Of a stretch of 64,000 nt of DNA, positions 61,438-64,000 are shown in pieces. Made by a program: the position numbers and the translations under genes. A model generated the notes under the pieces. The model did not search any database, was not told the DNA's origin, and saw only the letters and a program-made list of their open reading frames with translations. Position 1 is the stretch's first letter. Every line of letters begins with the position of its first letter. The stretch comes from Luteolibacter yonseiensis (GTDB taxonomy: Bacteria > Verrucomicrobiota > Verrucomicrobiia > Verrucomicrobiales > Akkermansiaceae): positions 62,001 to 126,000 of the forward strand of contig NZ_JAENIK010000009.1 in NCBI RefSeq assembly GCF_016595465.1, in the 5' to 3' direction.

Positions 61438-62418
61438 ATGAAGCTGCTCCTGATTCTTCCGATGCTGGCCCTGCTGCCGTGGTGCGCTTCCGCCAGCGAG
61501 GGACGGCCTTATTTCAATGATCTCAAGGCGCCGGAAAGCCGCAAGGACCTGGAGGCCATCCAGAAATCGCTGACGGCGGCCTTGCCCAAGGCGCGGGCGG
61601 CGACGGTGTGCATCGAACTGAAGGACGGTTCCGGCAGCGGCGTGATCGTCTCGCCGGACGGCTTGATCCTCACCGCGGCGCACGTGGCGACGGGGGTGAA
61701 AAAGAAGGTGACCGTCGAGCTTGAGGACGGCACCAAGCTGAAGGCGGAAACGCTCGGTCTGGTGGCGGACAAGGACGCCGCGATGATCCGGATCACCGAG
61801 CCGGGGACCTATCCGTTCGTGGAAATGGACCGCGCGGCGACGACCTTGCTGGGTGATTGGGTGTTCGCGCTCGGGCACTCCGGCGGCTTCAACAAGGAGC
61901 GGGGGTCGGTGGTGCGGATCGGGCGGCTGGTGCGGATTGCGGGCTCTTCTTTCCAGTCCGACTGCACCTTGATCGGCGGGGATTCGGGCGGGCCGTTGTT
62001 CGACATGACGGGCAAGCTGGTGGGGATCCACTCGCGGGTCGGCGCCCAGCTCCAGGTGAACATGCACGTGCCGATGGCGGAATTCATTTCCAATTGGGAT
62101 GGCATGATGAAGGGGGAGTTCATCGGCGAAGGTCCCTACGCGCAACTCCCGGTGAAGGGCAACGGATTCCTCGGACTCGCCACGGAGCCGAACCCCAAGG
62201 GTGGCCTGCGGATCACCAAGGTGGGCAGCAGGAGTCCGGCGGAGGAGGCGGGTGTCAAGGAGGGCGACATCCTCCACAAGCTCAATGGCACCGAGATGAA
62301 GACCCGCGAGCAGATGCAGGATCTGCTCGGGGAGATGTCCGCCGGCGACGAGCTGACGCTGGACATGGAGCGCGGCGGCAAGCCGAAAACCTTTACCCTC
62401 GAACTCGGTGAGCGCTGA
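61438..62418 (+). CDS. HtrA-like secreted serine protease with PDZ domain
   Basis: The 326-residue protein has a signal peptide (about 1-20, ending A-S-A). The trypsin-like domain has an intact triad: His82 (T-A-A-H-V-A), Asp113 (D-K-D-A-A-M-I) and Ser183 (G-G-D-S-G-G-P-L-F). A single PDZ domain follows (about 240-325, G-F-L-G-L-A-T-E and later R-S-P-A-E-E-A-G-V-K-E-G-D-I). Family role: degradation or refolding of misfolded periplasmic proteins. It overlaps the next gene by 11 nt, so the two products are probably coupled. Confidence 0.88.
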   Translation: MKLLLILPMLALLPWCASASEGRPYFNDLKAPESRKDLEAIQKSLTAALPKARAATVCIELKDGSGSGVIVSPDGLILTAAHVATGVKKKVTVELEDGTKLKAETLGLVADKDAAMIRITEPGTYPFVEMDRAATTLLGDWVFALGHSGGFNKERGSVVRIGRLVRIAGSSFQSDCTLIGGDSGGPLFDMTGKLVGIHSRVGAQLQVNMHVPMAEFISNWDGMMKGEFIGEGPYAQLPVKGNGFLGLATEPNPKGGLRITKVGSRSPAEEAGVKEGDILHKLNGTEMKTREQMQDLLGEMSAGDELTLDMERGGKPKTFTLELGER

Positions 62419-63409
62419 CAAATTTTTCATTCCCGCGTTTTTCGCGCTGCTGCTGCCCTGCGCCGGCCAGCAGAACCTGGACTCGGCGTTCCGCACGACG
62501 GGGACGGCGGTGGTGGCGGCCTTCGAGCCGCAGCGCAAGGTGTTGCAGACCTCCAGCGCGGTGATTCTCGACGGCCGCAAGGAGATCGCCTATGGCGTGG
62601 TGATCTCCGCCGAAGGGCACATCCTGACAAAAGCCAGCGAGGTGCTGGACGTCGCCGCGCCCGCGGTCACGGTGGACCAGACGAAGTACGGCTCGGCGAA
62701 GATTCTGATGGTCGATCCCACCTGGGACGTGGCCTTGCTGAAAGTGGAGGCGACCGGGCTGGTGCCGGTGGTTTACGCCCGGACGAGCGAGGTGGGCCAA
62801 GGCACGTGGGTGGTGGCGAACGGCGCGACGACGCGGACCGGACGGCGGCTGATGGCGGGGATCGTGAGCGCGAAAACCCGCGAGATCCCGGCGTCCGGCG
62901 GAGCGGCGTTGGGCGTGGTTCTGAAAGAGAAGACCAAGCTGCTCGAGATCGACAGCGTGAACGAGAAGAGCGGCGCGAAGGAAGCCGGATTGCAGTCCGG
63001 AGACGTGATCCTGAGCATCGAGGGCAGGCCGATGAAGAAGATCGAGGACATGGCCGAGGTGCTGAAGGACCGCAAGGCGGGGACCACCGTGAAACTCACC
63101 TACCGCCGCCAGGAGGCGGAGGCGACGGTCGATGTAAGGCTTGCCGCGAAGGGTGAGCTTTTCGCGGAAGAACCGGACCGGAACGATCAGATGAGCGGCG
63201 AATTCTCCCCCCGGCGCAGCGGGTTTCCCCGGATTCTCCAGCATGACATCCTGGGCAGCCGCGCCATCCAGGGCGGACCATTGCTGGATCTGGACGGGCG
63301 TTGCGTGGGCATGAACATCGCACGGGCCAACCGGGCGGAAAGCTTCGCGATCCCCGTGGAGGATCTGAAGGAGATCGCGGCGAGGCTGATGAAACAGTCC
63401 GGAAATTGA
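62408..63409 (+). CDS. Degenerate trypsin-like protein with PDZ inserted inside the protease fold
   Basis: The 333-residue secreted protein (signal about 1-20) keeps trypsin-like sequence before and after a PDZ domain (about 176-243). The His position reads T-K-A-S-E-V (Ser77 instead of His). Asp107 in W-D-V-A-L-L is kept. The Ser position reads A-I-Q-G-G-P-L-L-D (Gln288 instead of Ser). The Ser-region motif and G-R-C-V-G-M lie after the PDZ, near residues 286-302, not before it. It is therefore probably a catalytically dead regulator or adaptor. GTG start overlaps the active HtrA-like gene's stop by 11 nt. Confidence 0.82.
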   Translation: MSADKFFIPAFFALLLPCAGQQNLDSAFRTTGTAVVAAFEPQRKVLQTSSAVILDGRKEIAYGVVISAEGHILTKASEVLDVAAPAVTVDQTKYGSAKILMVDPTWDVALLKVEATGLVPVVYARTSEVGQGTWVVANGATTRTGRRLMAGIVSAKTREIPASGGAALGVVLKEKTKLLEIDSVNEKSGAKEAGLQSGDVILSIEGRPMKKIEDMAEVLKDRKAGTTVKLTYRRQEAEATVDVRLAAKGELFAEEPDRNDQMSGEFSPRRSGFPRILQHDILGSRAIQGGPLLDLDGRCVGMNIARANRAESFAIPVEDLKEIAARLMKQSGN

Positions 63410-63431
63410 AAGGCGGCTGTCCGGAGCGGAC

Positions 63432-63683
63432 TCACTTTTTCTTGTTGAGGTTGTCGAGGTACTTCTTCGGGTCCTTGTCGAACTTCTTCACGCAGGGCTT
63501 GCAGCAGAACTTCACCTCCTGGTCCCCGTGGGTCTTGGTGATGACGCGGCCCATCGAGCCGAGCTTGTTGTCGCTGACGATGCAGACGTCCTTGGGATAG
63601 GTCTTGGTCTTCGCGGGGGCCGCATGGAGGCCGGTGGTGCCGGCGATGAACGAGGCGGCGAGCAGGGTGATCAGTGTTTTCAT
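63432..63683 (-). CDS. Small secreted YHS-like (metal-site) protein
   Basis: The 83-residue protein has a signal peptide (about 1-22, ending H-A-A) and the YHS/TRASH-type core Y-P-K-D-V-C, then K-L-G-S-M-G, E-V-K-F-C-C-K-P-C-V-K-K-F and D-P-K-K-Y-L. Such domains bind metals, often Cu or Zn, through Cys. It lies 19 nt from the outer-membrane barrel gene that ends at 63703 and on the same strand, which suggests a shared role in metal traffic. Convergent with the pseudoprotease gene. Confidence 0.8.
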   Translation of the reverse strand: MKTLITLLAASFIAGTTGLHAAPAKTKTYPKDVCIVSDNKLGSMGRVITKTHGDQEVKFCCKPCVKKFDKDPKKYLDNLNKKK

Positions 63684-63702
63684 GGTGTTGTCGGTTGGTG
63701 TT

Positions 63703-64000
63703 TCAGAAGCGGAACTGGAGGCCTCCGCCGAAGCCGAAATCAGAGTGGTATTGGGAAATGAGGGAGAACTGTTTGGTCAGGGTGTGGTCCGCGCCGACGC
63801 TCCATTCCCATTTGCTGCCGGTGTCGTACCGGACATCGCCGAAGACGCCGAGCCTGTCGGTGATCTGGATGGATTTTCCAAGACCGGCCCGGAGGTCGCC
63901 CTCGCTGTCGATCTGCAGGAAACTCTCCACCAGCAGGGGCAGCCGGTATTCCACCCCCGCGAAGGCGCGGTCCTCGTCTCCGTCGTGGTCGGTGAAACGC
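63703..64000 (-). CDS. C-terminal part of an outer-membrane beta-barrel protein (start outside window)
   Basis: The frame is open to the window edge, so the N-terminus is missing. The visible 98 residues are alternating-hydrophobic strands with Trp/Tyr (G-V-E-Y-R-L-P-L-L-V-E-S-F-L-Q-I, F-G-D-V-R-Y-D-T-G-S-K-W-E-W). They end in F-R-F, the terminal aromatic signature of barrel proteins recognised by the BAM machinery. The barrel may be a copper/metal-type or lipid-type porin; nothing more can be said from this end. It sits 19 nt before the YHS-like gene. Confidence 0.7.
   Translation of the reverse strand, partial: RFTDHDGDEDRAFAGVEYRLPLLVESFLQIDSEGDLRAGLGKSIQITDRLGVFGDVRYDTGSKWEWSVGADHTLTKQFSLISQYHSDFGFGGGLQFRF

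Overview
The window looks like a piece of the chromosome of a Gram-negative, GC-rich member of the Verrucomicrobiota, probably near Luteolibacter or Haloferula. Two gene pairs combine a DUF1549/DUF1553-type protein with a DUF1501-type protein. There are also long secreted LamG and PPC-like repeat proteins whose C-terminal tails carry a D-G-I-x-N-type motif, CMP-Kdo genes (kdsB, kdsD) that imply an LPS outer membrane, and many lipoproteins. The lineage is inferred from gene families only. No tRNA, rRNA, CRISPR array, integrase or transposase was seen.

Layout. 1-766: 3' end of rpsA and its terminators. 0.8-9.8 kb: small secreted or hypothetical proteins, a 1054-residue secreted protein, rpiB with a histidine phosphatase, a lipoprotein hydrolase and a PL4-type rhamnogalacturonan lyase. 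9.8-14 kb: a long leader, an RRM RNA-binding protein, then kdsB-pyrG. 14-20.6 kb: a secreted glycosidase-like protein, pyrH-frr, a periplasmic unknown, divergent kdsD, and rplM-rpsI. 20.7-24.5 kb: VOC, GNAT-VOC and TrhO-RluA proteins. 24.5-25.1 kb: a palindromic repeat element. 25.1-29.1 kb: tgt-yajC-secDF. 29.2-30.5 kb: a gene remnant, a Cys/Lys/Glu tandem-repeat secreted protein and a MutT-like Nudix gene. 30.5-34.5 kb: DUF1549/DUF1553 plus DUF1501 and an SHD1-thioredoxin protein. 34.6-35.2 kb: a VapBC-like toxin-antitoxin pair. 35.2-43.4 kb: an octaheme-HEAT-TPR cytochrome, cimA, and a second PSCyt1/DUF1549/DUF1553 plus DUF1501 pair. 43.6-57.1 kb: paired membrane-anchored unknowns, a 1554-residue propeller/LamG/diheme protein, a zinc-ribbon/TPM pair and a 1428-residue ten-repeat PPC-like protein. 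57.1-64 kb: a secreted unknown, three tandem paralogous lipoproteins, a methyltransferase, an HtrA-like protease with a degenerate PDZ-containing relative, a YHS-like metal-site protein and the end of an outer-membrane barrel protein.

How the genes fit together. The housekeeping genes cover translation (rpsA, rplM-rpsI, frr), pyrimidine nucleotides (pyrH, pyrG), Kdo activation (pyrG makes CTP and KdsB uses it; KdsD makes arabinose 5-phosphate), tRNA modification (tgt, TrhO-RluA) and secretion (yajC-secDF). Between them lie accessory genes for envelope and extracellular functions. The points most worth a second look are the TrhO-RluA fusion, the trypsin-like protein with a PDZ domain inside it and both His and Ser replaced, the 21-residue Cys repeat protein, the Tgt lacking its zinc cysteines, the multidomain cytochrome proteins, and the palindromic element at 24.7-24.9 kb.
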